This document shows, one piece after another, positions 4,777 through 5,641 of a stretch of DNA of 5,641 nucleotides. The stretch comes from Candidatus Jordarchaeia archaeon (GTDB lineage Archaea > Asgardarchaeota > Jordiarchaeia > Jordiarchaeales > Freyrarchaeaceae): positions 1 through 5,641 of the forward strand of contig JAHAWR010000104.1 in assembly GCA_018383835.1 (NCBI GenBank). The letters are read 5' to 3'. Each line of letters starts with the position of its first letter. Within the stretch, counting starts at the first letter, position 1. The notes beneath the pieces were generated by a model, which was not told where the DNA came from, did not search any database, and worked only from the letters and a program-made list of their open reading frames with translations. The position numbers and the translations under genes were made by a program.

Positions 4777-5641
4777 TCAGTAACGCACCCCCTCCAATAA
4801 GCACACAAATATTGAGGCCGCGGTTAGGTCTGCGGTTGCGCCCGGGTTAAGCCGCCCCCCAGCACCATGTAATTCCTCATCCAGAATCCAGCAGAGTCTC
4901 CTCCCCTCAGGGGTGGCGGCTCCTCCTGCGTCAAGCGCCTCTCTTGCCCTCAAACTTACATAGTGTGCCGCCTTAGCTCCTGCTTTCCTGGTTATTAGGG
5001 TGTCTGGCTTTTCGGAGAGAATTCTCAGGAAGGTGTTCACCGTCGCAACGTTCACGTCCCCCTCCTTGTCAAGGTACATTTTGAAGCTCGGGTATCCCAG
5101 TCTGAATATCGTCTCCATCCCATTAATCCACTCCGCGCTAATAGCATCCCACTCCGCGCTGATGGCGAACACCTCTTTTAGGGAGACCCCCTCTGAAATG
5201 ATCTTCTCCTTAAACGCGGGGTCGTTAACGTCAAGCCTCTCCACCTTGCCCAGCCCGCCTGGTTTCACCAAGCGTATTGCCTCGTAAACCAGTACAGCGT
5301 CCTCTGTCGTGGTCCCGTCAACCACCTTTAGAACCTTCTTCTTAAGAAGCGCCGCTGGCACCTCACCGAAGGAGGCGAAGCACATTCCTGCAGCCGCGGA
5401 GAGAGGGGCAAGAAGGAGTATCTCTCCAAGATTAGTATTCCCTCCCCTATGCTACCTAGAAGCAGCATTAACTGCTTCAAAAACAAAGTAACCTAACTTT
5501 ATCTCTTCCACGCTTATCTCTCCAACTTCTGCTTTTCTCCCCCTCTCGGCGAGCCTTCCCATGGACGGGCCTGCAGCCACGGCGCTCGCTAAAAAATGCT
5601 CGAATCTTGTGTCGTTCGCGTCACGTGCACGGTGCACGTTT
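4777..5641 (-). CDS. CitG/MdcB-like protein (triphosphoribosyl-dephospho-CoA synthase family), interrupted by one in-frame TAG, 5' end outside window
   Basis: The frame runs unbroken from the window edge to TGA at 4777 except for one TAG at 5454-5452. About 287 codons are visible and only the extreme N-terminus is missing. Family landmarks in order are NVHRARD followed by DTRFEHFLASAVAAGP (visible residues 1-27), HRGGNTNLGEILLLAPLSAA just after the TAG, and AISAEWINGMETIF. Near the C-terminus come GGRLNPGATADL and AASIFVCLLEG. Bacterial CitG makes 2'-(5''-triphosphoribosyl)-3'-dephospho-CoA, the prosthetic-group precursor of citrate lyase; MdcB does the same for malonate decarboxylase. Archaeal relatives generally lack those enzymes, and their substrate is uncertain. 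With TAG read as an amino acid the length is normal for the family. If TAG terminates, the product is a fragment lacking the nucleotide-binding region. Either a recoded gene or a pseudogene is possible. It precedes two regulatory-looking genes on the same strand. Confidence 0.75.
5128..5169 (-). repeat. Two adjacent 21-bp in-frame direct repeats in the CitG-like gene
   Basis: CCACTCCGCGCT occurs at plus 5128-5139 and again at 5149-5160, exactly 21 bp apart. The following six bases differ only by A/G (AATAGC and GATGGC). It encodes AISAEWD followed by AISAEWI. The repeat keeps the frame and may be a small tandem duplication, or a family segment whose two halves happen to look alike. Confidence 0.6.
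5452..5454 (-). other. In-frame amber codon inside the CitG-like gene
   Basis: Codon 63 of the visible frame is TAG, flanked by ...NAASR before and HRGGNTNLG after. Both flanks belong to the same family, lie in the same frame, and show no frameshift. The next in-frame start codon (ATG 5385) lies after the conserved motif, so re-initiation cannot restore it. My recollection is that this position, just before the RGGNTNLG block, often holds Trp in relatives. TGG to TAG is a single transition, so a simple nonsense mutation or base-call error is a real alternative to recoding. Confidence 0.85.

Noticed and set aside
5000..5287. Plus-strand open frame of 95 residues.
   Set aside because: It is antisense to the conserved CitG-like coding sequence, Ser/Leu rich, and shows no family features.
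4777..5385. A separate 202-residue gene starting at ATG 5385.
   Set aside because: It begins inside the CitG family alignment, after the GGNTNLG motif, with no properly spaced ribosome binding site. It is the second part of the interrupted gene.
5398..5427. Seven-base-pair inverted repeat (GGAGAGA / TCTCTCC on the minus strand, 16-base loop) beginning 24 bases downstream of the in-frame TAG, possibly a PYLIS-like readthrough element.
   Set aside because: It lies in purine/pyrimidine-biased coding sequence where such short repeats arise easily, it is not adjacent to the TAG, and PYLIS structures are not required for pyrrolysine insertion in archaea.

Overview
This window looks archaeal, probably a thermophilic or methane-associated lineage. 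The evidence is family content and signals only: two COG2413-type nucleotidyltransferases, a CooT-like small protein, a homologue of methanogenesis marker protein 11, an archaeal CitG-like protein, GTG and TTG starts, Shine-Dalgarno (SD) motifs, and TATA-like elements instead of bacterial -35/-10 boxes. I cannot name the phylum. The marker-11 homologue suggests a methanogen or a relative with MCR-type metabolism, but it does not prove one.

Layout. Positions 1-1450 (+) hold two tandem paralogues, the first cut by the window edge, each ending in the same small beta-rich domain. The second also shows an intact nucleotidyltransferase motif. Positions 1445-1768 (-) hold a CooT-like gene that overlaps the preceding gene tail-to-tail by 6 bp. 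Positions 1769-1866 are a divergent promoter region with two adjacent AT-rich palindromes. Positions 1867-2538 (+) encode a membrane protein with a B-box-type zinc finger at one end and a zinc ribbon near the other. Positions 5641-2542 (-) carry three co-oriented genes: a CitG-like gene cut by the window edge, a coiled-coil/winged-helix protein with four clustered cysteines, and a winged-helix protein fused to a methanogenesis-marker-11-like region. The last two overlap by 4 bp and are probably translationally coupled. No gene-free stretch exceeds 100 bp, and I saw no tRNA, rRNA, CRISPR or insertion sequence.

The most notable observation is in the CitG-like gene. One amber codon (TAG, minus strand, 5454-5452) interrupts an otherwise intact reading frame immediately before the conserved HRGGNTNLG motif. 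No in-frame start codon lies between the TAG and that motif, so restarted translation would lose a signature segment. Readthrough (for example as pyrrolysine), a nonsense mutation or a sequence error are all possible. Pyrrolysine is attractive in a methane-linked archaeon but is not shown by this window. A second point of interest is the coupled pair of winged-helix proteins, one with a possible metal or Fe-S site and the other fused to a marker-11-like region: a candidate regulatory unit that I cannot match to a described system.
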